Positions 23,401-34,700 of a stretch of DNA of 64,000 nucleotides are shown one piece after another (position 1 is the first letter of the stretch; each line of letters opens with the position of its first letter). The notes under the pieces were generated by a model, which had not been told where the DNA came from, searched no databases, and saw nothing but the letters and a program-made list of their open reading frames with translations. The position numbers were made by a program, and so were the translations under genes. Source of the stretch: Strigamia acuminata (taxonomy: Eukaryota; Arthropoda; Chilopoda; Geophilomorpha; Linotaeniidae); assembly GCA_949358305.1 (NCBI GenBank), contig OX442316.1, positions 1,612,001-1,676,000 on the forward strand, in the 5' to 3' direction.

Positions 23401-24458
23401 ACCAGCTTATGGGTCCCACGCCCTTTAGGGGTCCCTCGACAACAAATCGTTGGTTGGTAAGAAATAATTTAGGGGCCTCCACACGATTTAATCAAGCACC
23501 GGAAGCTCTAAATTTTTGGTAAAAAAAGTTCAAAAAACAAAATTCCCAGCAAAAAATTATTTTCAGAAAATTCGCCACCTAGTGGCGAATTTCTACAAAG
23601 AAAAGCAATAAGTTGCATTTACCATTTCATTTCCCACGAGCTCGTGTTCATTAACTCATCCATGGCGGTCATCCCACGCACGGGGGAGGCTGCCCGCGAG
23701 CCGGGCGCCGAGGAAAATCCACTGTCCCGCATCGAGTGGCGAAACCTTTCGGAAGTGTAGATCTCTCGCATGGGGCTGGCGCTTCGTCGAAACAGCTCCC
23801 TGGGCGGGCTCGCGCCCCGTCGAAATTTTTCGTCCAGAAGGATCTCCTCGCGTCGACGCGCGATGTCGTGGTCGAAATTCCTGAGCGCAGACTTGCGCGG
23901 CGATTCCAAGTACTCGTTTTCGAACTCCTTCTCCAGCATTCGACGCTGTCGGCGTTTGTCGATGCCCGACAGAAACAGGTCGTAATCGCGCTCGGTGCGA
24001 AGCGGTTTTCGGAAAAACGCATTCGCCGACGAGGGCCGGCTGCGCTGCAGCGACAACTGCGTGTCGATGTCGGCAATGGCGCTCGAGGTGAAGGCCGAAT
24101 AGCTCGACGTTTTGCTCAAGAGCGCTTCGCGGTTGAGGTCTTCGCGCTCGCTGCGCAGATTGTGCGGCCTGGGCGCCATCTTTTGGATGCGGTTCTGAGT
24201 TCGAAGAACGGCGGCGTCGGCATCTTTGCGGTTGGCCCGTTCGTCCTTTTCGCGGGCGAATTTCTTGAATTGGGTCTCGGGCACGCTGGGGAGAGAGACG
24301 ACGGGGCCCGGGTCGACGCCGGTGTCGCGCTTGTCCAGCCATTGCATCATGTCGTCGTAGAAGTTGAATCCGAATAGGTAGTTGTCGTTGTAGATGGAGG
24401 TGATGGGTCGTCTCCAGTTGCCGCTGAAGCGGTTCGCTTTGGGCAGCCTTGGCGCCAT
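20414..24458 (-). CDS. Miniparamyosin / paramyosin-like thick-filament protein, first coding exon plus one coiled-coil exon, partial
   Basis: Paramyosin is a coiled-coil protein of invertebrate thick filaments. Insects also make miniparamyosin from an internal promoter, with a unique N-terminus spliced to the paramyosin rod end. First exon 24458-23623: 278 codons with [20 protein letters not shown], Arg-rich charged stretches and [17 protein letters not shown]-like S/P repeats, ending WEMK before a strong donor (ATG|GTAAAT). Second exon 20606 downward (acceptor TTTCAG): [40 protein letters not shown], typical paramyosin heptads. The exons are phase-compatible (2 to 1). The second exon has no good donor: only a weak GTCAAT at about 20429, otherwise it runs into TAA at 20414. 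No further rod exons are seen. Either the rest is in short exons I missed, or this is a short alternative or broken form. The first exon is longer than the roughly 114-residue unique region I recall for the fly. Confidence 0.6.
20700..20745 (-). mobile_element. Terminal fragment of a pogo/Tigger-like Tc1-mariner element
   Basis: On the minus strand it begins CAGTCGAATCTCGTTATAAC, then ACGATATAACGAATA, the well-known end sequence of pogo-group elements. No other end or transposase is found nearby. A similar end, CAGTCGAAACTCCTTATA, lies at 57663. Confidence 0.5.
20752..20906. mobile_element. 155-bp foldback MITE, ends CGTGGACAAAAAAAACTT
   Basis: The two halves are imperfect inverted copies over about 55 bp each: CGTGGACAAAAAAAACTT, CAGTTTAGC and GTTTATCTA on the left, complementary blocks on the right. 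Nearly the whole element could form a hairpin. No target duplication is clear. Confidence 0.75.
20907..22672. other. Long non-coding stretch of the miniparamyosin-like gene's intron, nothing recognised
   Basis: I see no gene, RNA or complete repeat in this 1.7 kb. The tract at 21900-21930 (GGCCCCCAGGATTTTTTT) may be a MITE remnant. Confidence 0.5.
22673..22786. repeat. Imperfect inverted repeat (MITE-like)
   Basis: ATTGCCGAACTTACCGGTTG with CCCACATAAAACTGG (22673-22708) is mirrored by CCCGTTTTATGTGGACC then ATATTGCCGA (22750-22785), with about 45 bp between. This is consistent with a small nonautonomous DNA transposon. Confidence 0.5.
22886..23160. repeat. 16-bp minisatellite, unit AAAAGATTTCTGGTCG
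   Basis: About 16 copies, mostly identical, in the miniparamyosin-like intron. Because 16 is not a multiple of three, the frame rotates and the translation repeats every 16 residues. Frames on both strands stay open across it, which generates 68-160 codon open frames that I regard as artefacts. Confidence 0.9.
23574..23585 (-). promoter_or_regulatory. CTCF-core-like site inside a palindrome
   Basis: GCCACCTAGTGG is the reverse complement of CCACTAGGTGGC and fits the CTCF core CCASYAGRKGGC. It sits in a near-perfect palindrome (TTCGCCACCTAGTGGCGAA), just 3' of the miniparamyosin-like first exon. Binding is inferred only. Confidence 0.3.
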
Positions 24459-24823
24459 TGTCGAGGAGATCCGACGGACGAAAATTTGTCGGTGAGAAAG
24501 AGAGTGATGCTGTGCACCGCCTTGTCGGGGCGAGAGAAGGATGCGAATGAGCTGGAGAGGAGAGAGCCGAGTTTGTTATGTAATTCGCCGACGTCGAACC
24601 AAGGGTGAGCACGTCAGAGCTACACGAGGCTGCTCGCTTATTTTTAGGCTTTTTTCGTGTCAGCTGTTTTTTTTTTTAATTCTTTTTTTGGGTTAAAGGT
24701 TGGTGGGGAATGGAGGTTTTTTTTGGTTTTAGTTTTTGGGATTTGGTGGTTTTGGTGGTGTTTTGTTTGGAGATAGTGATTGATAAATTGGATTGAAGTT
24801 TTAAAGTTGGACATTGTTTTGAG
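24459..24823 (-). other. Upstream of the miniparamyosin-like start: probable 5' UTR and promoter
   Basis: The 170 bp next to the start codon are GC-rich like the exon, consistent with a 5' UTR; beyond about 24640 the sequence becomes T/G-rich low complexity. No clear TATA box or initiator is visible. Confidence 0.35.
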
Positions 24824-24962
24824 CAATTAAACAAAATTAAGAAAATTGGACAAAATTTAGGAAAATTGAATAAATTTTAGGAAAATTGAACAAAATTTAG
24901 GAAAATTGAACAAAATTTAGGAAAATTGAACAAAATTTAAGAAAATTGAACAAAATTTTGGA
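24824..24962. repeat. 20-bp minisatellite, unit AAAATTTAGGAAAATTGAAC
   Basis: Six to seven copies. A-tracts recur about every 10 bp, a pattern expected to bend DNA. Confidence 0.85.
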
Positions 24963-24984
24963 GAATTGAAAATTAAAAAATAAT

Positions 24985-25105
24985 TGAACAAGTATTTTAA
25001 AATATGAAAAATTGAACAAGTATTTTAAAATATGAAAAATTGAACAAGTATTTTAAAATATGAAAAATTGAACAAGTATTTTAAAATATGAAAAATTGAA
25101 CACGT
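24985..25105. repeat. 28-bp minisatellite, unit AAGTATTTTAAAATATGAAA then AATTGAAC
   Basis: Four nearly identical copies adjoin the 20-bp array and share its AAAATTGAAC segment, so it probably arose from it. Confidence 0.85.
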
Positions 25106-25764
25106 TTAAGAATTTTTAAATTTGGACACATTTGTAAAATGAAACAAATATTTTAAAATTTTACAAATTGAACCAAAATATTTAATATTCTAAAATTTGA
25201 ACACACTGAAATATTTTAAAGATTGAACACCGTTCCATTAAAAAATAAAAAAAAAAGTAACCACAACAAAATAAGATTGGTAAACAATCTGTTTAAAGCA
25301 AAAGTCGAAAATACCTGTATTGCTTATCGGTAAATTTGTGTCAGGGTCACAACTCTCCTTTTGATACACGATGATGTAATGATCCCTGATTTTGGGGCCT
25401 GCATCCAGCCGTCTATTTCTGAATCCCAATAACATTTGTTCAGCAAACTTCACCTTTTATTCCTCCACTTACAAGTTAGCTTCACCTCCAATCTCATTCT
25501 CATTACTGATAGTGACCTACTTAGCATTTCAATTCTCTTTTCACACATCAAAGAAACAACACACGAAAATAAACAACAAACAATCAAGGTCTACTTCTGA
25601 ATAATGAACTCAGTAATCAGCCACCTCCCACAGCTTTCTCATTATTGAAAATCAGGTTAAGGTTACAAGAGCATTTCCACAACATTATTTCTATTCATTT
25701 ACCTTTCATGGCTTATCACATTCAAACCTGCTCCGCACTTTCTCACTTAATTCGAAGGAAACCC

Positions 25765-28700
25765 ATGTCAATGGCCATTACCCTGGTGAGTAAAAATACA
25801 CACTTTATTGATGTATTCGTAGGAACACATGTTATAATGATGTAATAAAGTGGCACGTCCAAAAATAGACCCTCAATACACCTGTGGTGTCTATTTTCAG
25901 AATTAGATGCTTTTGGAATCAGTGCTTTTTAGTTTTCTTGTTTGGGTGTGTAAAAGTTCAGTTGAAAGAGAGTTGTCAACTTAATCCACCCAGATAATCC
26001 ACGCACTAATCCTCATGCTGGCTTCTTGGCACTTCGGAAAAAATATCTTGACCAATTGTTCGCTGTATTGAAAGAGGGCGCTGATTGCGCTCATGCAACT
26101 AATAATACCGTATATGATTTCCACAATACTAAAGAATACTAAATAATTCTAAAGGTGGAAACAGGGTAGCGAATAAAATTTAAAAGCTTGCTTTTACTTG
26201 AAAAAGCGGCTAAAAACTCGCCTACTTGAGCAAACACAAGCTTGCGTTTTTATTCAAAGCTTTGTTTTGAAGCGAGCTTGTACTCACCCGCTCCCATCAA
26301 ACTGAGTTTGATTTATCAGCTTCAAGCTTGCTGGTGTTTTGGTCATGTGACTTTGACAGCCAATCAGAATTGTCAGGAAATTCTTGGAGGAAATTTTGGC
26401 GAGAATTTCTGGCTAGCTTCCTAGCTAGCTTGAGTTTGCCAGTTAAGCTGATAAGCCAAAAGCGGATGAAACTTGTACTAGCAAGCTTTGGAATTATACC
26501 TGCTCCCTTGTGTTTCCACCTTAAGACGGAGTCTTTGACTTATAGGTCTGCATGGCCCTGCGTCAGAGATTCGAATCTTTCAAATATTTTTTGGGGTTTG
26601 GAGTGTTTGTGGAATGTCCACCCCATCTGCTTAGTGTCCCCTCCAACAGTTATGTATCTTGTTTCCAACATGTGTGTAAACACTCCCTTGCCTACGTCAC
26701 AAATAGCCCCAATAAAAAACTCAGTCTTGTTACCTTTTTCACCCAACATGGTCGTTCTTTTGCTCACTCCAACACATCAGCTCGCATCGACTCGGAAAAC
26801 ACAATAATGGCGACGAGGATGGATCAATCTTCAACAATCCACACGGTAGAAATAAAAATTGTGATTTTTTGCAAACTTTGGTGAACTTTTGTGAACTTTT
26901 CGGACCGTTGCTGACCACGCGTCTCTCGTTAGGCCTAATCGCTCGTGCTCAATTCTTTACGTGATCGTGCTTGCATTTTTTTCGATTTTGTGATCAATAT
27001 GTCATCGCTAAAAGGCGCACCACGGGAATATGACCCCAACGACGATTGGGAGTTGTACTGTATGCGGATGACGAGCATATTTAAGTGCAACAAAATAGAA
27101 GACGACGAGGAAAAAGTGCATACGTTATTGGCGTACGTCGGAATGCCGACTTTCAAACAGTTGGTTGCCCTAGCCGCTCCGAAAAAGCCCGCAGAAGTGA
27201 AATACGACGAATTGATCGCATTAATGCAGAAAAATTCGCGCCCAAAACCGCTCGTGCTCGCTGAAATTCGACGCTTTCATCACCGCGATCGTTTGCAGGG
27301 GGAAACGGTAATGGAGTACTCATTGGCATTACAAGAACTGGCACAGAACTGTGAGTTTGCAAACAAATCAGATGAACTCAGAAATCGTTTTTTGTGCGGA
27401 CTTAAAAATGAGCAAGTCCAGCAAGCTCTGACCTTGAAGGAGAAATTGACTTTTGATGTGGCGGTCGAGTTTGCAGCCTCTGCAGAAATTTCACACAAGG
27501 AATTTTCCGACATTGCTGCAAAACCGGCTTCATCTGCTCCTGTGCACAAGGTTAATGACTCAAAACCACGCCACAACGCTAAAAAGTGGGGTGGAAAACG
27601 TCCGTCGAAGGACACCTCATCGTTCACGGCCCCGCAGCAATCATCTCGTAAGCAGGGAAATGCATCTGCGTGTTCATCGTGCGGTAGGAATGGCCACTCT
27701 CGCGAATCGTGTCGCTTTAAAGATGCCAAATGTCATGGCTGTGGCAAAACGGGCCACATTCGTCCGGTCTGTCGCTCATCAGCGCAGCACAACAACCCGA
27801 CTCATTCTGTTGGCGTCTTGGACGATTTGACGTTTTATCGTGTCCAGTCTCATCACAAGCAGGTGGTAAATTCGGTTCATTTGCCACGAGTTCAGCCTGT
27901 CTTCGTCACCGTACGTATCGACGGTGTCGACCTTGATATGGAGTTGGATACGTGTGCCAGCGCATCAATTATCAGTTTGGACATATATTTAAAAAATTTC
28001 TCTCGTTTTCCCTTACAGACCATTCCGTGCGGCATGACGACATTCACTGGACAACAGATTCCGATGGAAGGCATAATCGAGGTTCCGGTCGTTTACAAGG
28101 ATCGTAATTTTCTCCTGCCGCTCTGCATCGCACGGGATGGTCCTGTACCGCTGTTGGGACGAGGTTGGCTTTGCATGTTTGGTTTGCTCTCGAAAACCGC
28201 AGAGGCTGTTGGCGCTAAAATCAACAAAGTGGACACCATTGCTCCCGAGCCTGCTGTCCTTGATGCCGCCACGCAGAAAGAGTTGGACTCCGTGCTGTTG
28301 AAACACGCACACGTGTTCAGAGACGAAATCGGCTGTTTAAATACTTCACAGGCACATATCGACATCGATCCTGCTGTCCAGCCCATCTTCCTGAAAGCGT
28401 ACCCAGTCCCCATCGCTATGAAGCCGCTTGTCGAGGCAGAATTGGCCAGGCTCCAGTCTCTCGGCATCATCACTCCGGTCACGTCATCGCGCTGGGCGAC
28501 TCCCGTGATGCACGTCAAAAAGGCTGACGGCACACTTAAGTTGGCTGGTTGCTACAATAGGACCATCAACAAGGCAATTCGTCCAAACTCGTATCCCCTC
28601 CCTTTATTTGCCGACATTACCGCCAAATTGTCCGGTGGAGAAACCTACTCCATTTTAGATATGGCCTCCGCCTTTAATCAAATCGAATTGGACCCCGAAA

Positions 28701-31700
28701 GTCAAATGTATTGCACCATTAATACCCATCTTGGTCTTTTCAGGGTTAACCGGCTATTCTACGGTATTTCGTCCGCCCCAGCGATATTCCAGAGGGAGAT
28801 GGACATCCTGACCGCTAAGATTGACAGCACACAGCCCTTTATAGACGATTCGGCGCTTACCGGCATCACAAATGCAGTGCATTTAAAAAACTTGGACAAG
28901 TTTCTACACACGTTCCTGAAAGCCGGGTTGACCCTGAATCGTCGGAAGTGTCGCTTCCTCCAAACGGTCGTCCAATTCCTTGGTTTTAATATTTCAAGGA
29001 ATGGTATTTCTCCCATTGATTCGAAGCTTGCTCCCTTACGTGACGCAAACCGCCCGACCGACGTTTTATCGTTGAAATCTTTTCTCGGGCTGGTTAATTA
29101 TTATGGTCGTTTTATTCCAGGCCTGTCCACCTTACTGGAGCCATTATACCGTTTAACACGTGATGAGGTCAAGTGGGAATGGACAGAGCAACATGAATCG
29201 ACATGGAAAGCTGTTAAAGTTGCGGTTTCGGTTGAATCGGAACTTACGCATTTCGACCAGGCCAAAAAGTTATATTTAACAGTTGACGCTTCTCCAGTTG
29301 GAGTCGGCGCCTTTCTTTCTCATTTAGGTCCAGATGGCGTCCATAAACCTATTGCCTTTGCAAGCTCGTTGTTGTCGGCTGCACAGAAAAACTATGCACA
29401 GATAGAGCGTGAAGGCTTTGCCATCATTTATGGCATTCGCAAATTCCACAATTATCTGTTTGGGCGTCGGTTCTTCTTGCGCACCGACCACAAACCCCTT
29501 GTCTCGATTTTTGGAGACAAGAAGGGGTGCAACCAGGTTGTGGCAGTGAGGCTACACCGCTGGGCAGTCTTTCTCTCTGCCTACGACTACGTCATTGAGC
29601 ACGTGCCCGCTGTAGACAATGCTGTCGCAGACGGCTTGTCTCGAAACCCACAACCGGTTGTCGATGGCAAAGAAGACCTGGAAATTGGAATTAATTCGAT
29701 TTTTTCAGCTTCTATTACAGATTTTCCAATGTCCACCGCTTCATTGGAGGCTGCTTATGCAGCTGACGAGATGCTGCAGTCAGTTTTACACCACGTCAAG
29801 AATGGATGGGAATCGAGATCATCTAACTTGGATTCATTTTTCAAGCACCGTGAATCGTTTTCAACTTATCAGGATTTTTTATTTTTATCCGATAGGTTAG
29901 TGATTCCTTCTTCCATCCAGCGTTTGGTTCTCATCGAACTACACGCAGGTCATTACGGCATTGTCCGTACTAAATCGTTGGCTCGAGCCACGGTTTGGTG
30001 GCCTGGAGTCGATGCAGATATCGAACGCACGATCAAAAATTGTGACGTTTGCCAGCGAAGCCTGCCCGACCCGCCAAAATCTAACACCGTCAAATGGCCT
30101 GTCCCTGATCAGGTGTGGGGTCGAGTGCACCTGGACTTCGCCGGCCCCTTCCACAATTCAATGTTTTTACTAGCCGTTGACGCCAAATCCAAATGGTGTG
30201 AAGTGCGCGCGATGTCAACCACCACCGCCGCTGCCACCATTGCTGTAGTGAAGTCGTGGTTTGAGAGTCACGGACTGCCGCTGCATTTCCACACCGACAA
30301 TGGGCCTCAGTTCACTTCACAGGAATTCCGCAATTTTTTGGCCGTCAACGGGATTCGGCACACTCTCTCACCACCGTACCATCCTGCTACAAATGGTGCG
30401 GTCGAGGGCTTCGTGAAAACCTTTAAAAATCAGGTAGACAAGTTGTTGGCCATTAACTTTTCGTTGTCAGCTGCTGTATCGCATTTTCTAGCGTCATACC
30501 GCTCTACGCCACACGCCACAACTAAGATTTCACCTGCATTTGCGTTCACGAATAGGGAGATGCGCTCCAGATTGCATCTGCTCAACCCGAAATTGTTGCC
30601 TGAACCTGGCCACTCCAAAACGCCACGTCGCTTTGAGGTAGATGATTTGGTGTTCGCTCGTGATTATCGAGGCACCAAGCGCTGGATTCCAGGTATTGTT
30701 CGCCGCAAATCGTCCTCCACTACATACGACGTAGAAGTCGCACTGGACGTTGTTGTAGCTGTGTGGCGCAAAAATATCGCCGAAATAGGCGATAGGAAGC
30801 GTAAAACTGAGTCAAACGCACTTCTAAGTGCGGACAAATGCGCGTGATGCGCGTACGCGAGTTTGAGCGGACTTACGATCAAATTCGCGTGCACTACACT
30901 TATAGAAACGTGTAGTGCCGAACTAAATACAATAGTTAACCAAAAATATAACATTTATTAAGAGAAAACTTACATAATGGGTCCAGAATCACTGGACAAA
31001 CACAAGGAAACACACTACCCGTGTGAGCGGCCATTTGTAATGTGCCAGAGACATCTGGTGGCCGAAAATAGAAACAATAAGTAGAAATACACACAGAATA
31101 GAGGATGCATGATGCCAGATGGATAAGACACATCTAAAAGGCATCATGCATTCCCTTTACATAGAAACTAAGGAAAAACATAAGAAACAATACTAAATTA
31201 CCCCGAATAAGAAAAGATAACCGATGGATAATAAAATAAACATTTCAAAGTCATTTCACATCGAAAAACGATTTAAATAACTCAAAAGTGGTTCCAAAGT
31301 CTAACAATTCCCTCCTTCGATGTAAAATGTCGGTGCTAAACAATCGAAAAAAAGTTACTTCGAGACGAAAATCCGAGATAATAAATTTCGAAGACGCTCT
31401 GAACTGAGCCACTTGGTGAAAATGTCGGATACATTTATCTCACCCGGAATTTTGCGGAGTTCGAAACATCCGGCAATGTGCCACTCACGAAGCCAGTGAA
31501 ACTTCACTCGAATATGTTTCGTTTTCGAGTTCTCGATGTCGTTGTTCGTGAACTGAATCGAGGCGAGGGCATCGGAAAATATGATCGGTTTCGATAACCG
31601 ACGTAAAGGTGGAAACACTTGATAAATACTGTCGAGCCAATAGAGTTCTTTGACGATTTCGACAAGTGCCACAAATTCGGCTTCCATTGTGGAGCAAGCG

Positions 31701-34700
31701 ACGCTGGTCTGCTTCTTGCAGCTCCAGCCAATGGGCACACTTCCGATGTAAACAATGTATCCGCCGAATGATCTCGATGTAGCGATGTCGGAGGCCCAAG
31801 AGGCGTCTGTGCAACCCCACAGTTGACTCGAATCGCATTTCGAAAGTTCGATGGCGTACTCGCTCGTGTTCGCGACGTAACGAAGGACCTGCAGCAAACA
31901 CTTGATATGGCTCTCGGTGTAGCAGTTGTTGTACTGCGATAATGCGATCACCGAGTACAAAATGTCGGGGCGAGTACGTGAAGCCAGGAACAATAAAGAT
32001 CCGACGAGTGATCGATACGGAAAATCCGGAAGGTCGGTGAGCGGTCCCTTGACTAACGTGGTCCCAGGTGTGACTGGCACCTTGATGAGCGCGTCAGATG
32101 AAACATTAAACTTTTTGAGGAGTTTGTCAATGTAATTGCGTTGAGTCATAAAGACTTTCCCGTCACGACGCTCGAACTCGACTCCCAGCAGTTTGGTGAT
32201 TGGCCCCAGGTCGACAATGTCGAATTTACTCGTGATCAGCTTGAGTATTCGATCCCTGATGTTTTCCGAAGCATAAAATAAAACAATATCGTCGACGTAT
32301 ACCAGCATAATGGCCGAATGTCCGTAGGCGTACACACAATTACATGCTGGAAACTTTTGAAATCCGAGTTCTGTCAATGTTTCATTAAGTTTCTGGTACC
32401 ACATGCGCCCCGACTGGTGAAGACCGTAAAGCGACTTGGTCAACAACCATACGTTGTCGGGCGAGGAACATGTGGCACCAGCGGGAATCCGCATATAAAT
32501 CTCGTGGTCAAGGTCGCCGTAGAGGTAGGCACATTTCACGTCGAGGTGCGTGTCCCTCCATCCGAGGAGAATAACCAGCAGACAAAAGAAGAAACGGATT
32601 AGGACAAAATTGACTACGGGACTAAAAACTTCATCGTAGTCAACGCCCATTGTCTGCCGAAATCCTTGGGCGACCAGTCGAGCACGATATCGGGTAATCT
32701 TTCCGGTAATGTCACTTTTGAACTTAAAAATCCATTTGCAACCGAGCACAGTCTTGTCAGGGGGTCTCGGAACCTCCTTATAAACGTCTCGTTGCTTGAA
32801 AGTCGAAAGTTCCTCGTCGATTGCTTCGGTCCATTTCGGTGCTTCGGGCAATTTCACAGCTTCGGCGTATGTGGCCGGTTCCCGAAAACACATGTGGACA
32901 CGAGGAGGCGATGGCGGAGCATATGGCATGTGGTGTTCTAAATTGCCGAAGAAGAAAACGGACTCATCATACGGTATCCGGTGTGCGAAACAATAAGCGG
33001 CGATATCTGTGTGCGACCGCAAGCGGACACCGTGCTCCGGATAATAATAAACGTCGACTTTAATCCTCCCCGGAACCTGATCTTTCCGGAGATGCTCTTC
33101 TCTCCTCCATCCGCTGAAGGGCGAAACGCCGCCAACAAAACTCCAAGGGCAATGAAGAGCGCGTAAAGGCGCCAAATTAGGCGTACCCGGAAGTCGGACA
33201 GGCAAGGCAGCCGCTTCGTCGAGAAGGTCTTCGTCAAAATCTGAACCCTGTTCAGACATCGCTGCGGTGTCGTCAAGACCCGGGAGAGATGGGTAGGACA
33301 TCGAACGCCGTAGATGAGGCAAGCGGGTGGAACGTACGGTCGGAGTAAATTGTCCATGTCCTGCAATGGTCGTAACATTATCGGAGCCATCAGCGACGGT
33401 AACAGAGCCATCAGCGTCGGTAACAGAGCCATCAGTCGTAGCAGCTAAGCCGTCAGCAGCGGCGATGAGACCATCAGCTGTAGGAAGAGATGGTGCGAAT
33501 GAAGCGAAAGACGGAGCACTCGAAGCGACGGAGGGAGCACGACTGGCAATACCATCCTCGTCACTGCTGTCAGCAGAAGAGTCGTTATCCGAATCGTGAC
33601 GTCGACGAGGCCAAGGCTGAGTTGGAAAGTTATCACGAAAAGTGACACGTGACGGGGTGTGGCCACGAGCAGGCTCCTCCATGGGTGGAGCATTGTCATC
33701 CGGATCTGGAACATAAAAGGGCGAGCGCTTAAAGTTCTGCCGTTCATCGATTTGGACGTGAACAGATTCGGTGACGGTGTTCGTAGCCGGATTCCACACT
33801 CGATACCCTCGAGTTCCCGAAGCGTAGCCAACGAGAAATCCTTCCCACGCTCGAGGATCCAGTTTGTTGCGTCCAGGTGCGGTGAAGTGTACCCAGCACT
33901 TGGAACCAATCTTACGAAAATGTCTGACGGAAAGAGCACGCTGGCGCCACAAAATGTATGGGATTTCGTCGTTGAGCTTCGAATGCGGACTGCGGTTTTT
34001 GATATATGTGAACGTCACGGCAAGTTCAGCCCAAAGCGTGTGCGAAAATCCGGTTTCGGAGTTGATGGAGCGGAGATAGTCGCCCATTGTCCGGTTCAGG
34101 CGTTCGGCGACACCGTTCATCTGTGGCGATGCGGGATTGGTCCGTTGAGCAACAATACCCTTGTCGGCAAGAAAACGGTCAAAATCCCTCGAAATAAATT
34201 CTCCTCCACGGTCGGTGCGAATTGTTTTAATCCGGCAATCAGCAATACGTTCAACGCGGGAAACAAAGTCTTTAAACGTAGCAAAAACATCGGATTTACG
34301 GGCGATCGGGAAAAGCCAGGCGTACCTGGTGGCGTCATCGATAATGGTGAAGGCAAAATTAGCACCGCCGATGGAAGGCAGTCTCGACGGGCCCCAGACG
34401 TCCATGTGAAGCAATTCAAGCGGTTTCGTGGTTGAAGGCGCGGAAATTGGCTTATGTGGAGCACGCGTGGACTTGGCAACACGGCACGTGTTGCAGGAAA
34501 GTTCCTGGCGAACAGCAGCTGGATCAAGCCCATAAACCTGGGAGTTAGCCGCTAAAGTCCGCATGGCCTTCGTATGCAGGTGACCCAGCCTGCCGTGCCA
34601 CAATCCCGTGGCGTCTGCGACGTTGGCAACCGAAGGATTAACTGGTTTGGGAGGTAATGCTGCGTTTGACTTGGCAACGGGAGGAGGAGATGCGAGGGCA

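Noticed and set aside
23656-24612. 318-codon and 213-codon frames overlapping the miniparamyosin-like exon
   Set aside because: Other-frame shadows caused by GC-rich codon bias; only the 279-codon frame starts at a good ATG, ends in phase at a donor and fits the next exon.
30664-30954. 96-codon minus-strand frame repeated at 36457-36879
   Set aside because: Lies within the copia LTRs and is duplicated with them; no domain.
33659-34435. 258-codon plus-strand frame and other plus-strand frames across 31.9-35.8 kb
   Set aside because: Antisense shadows of the copia polyprotein, whose minus-strand frame carries all recognisable domains.
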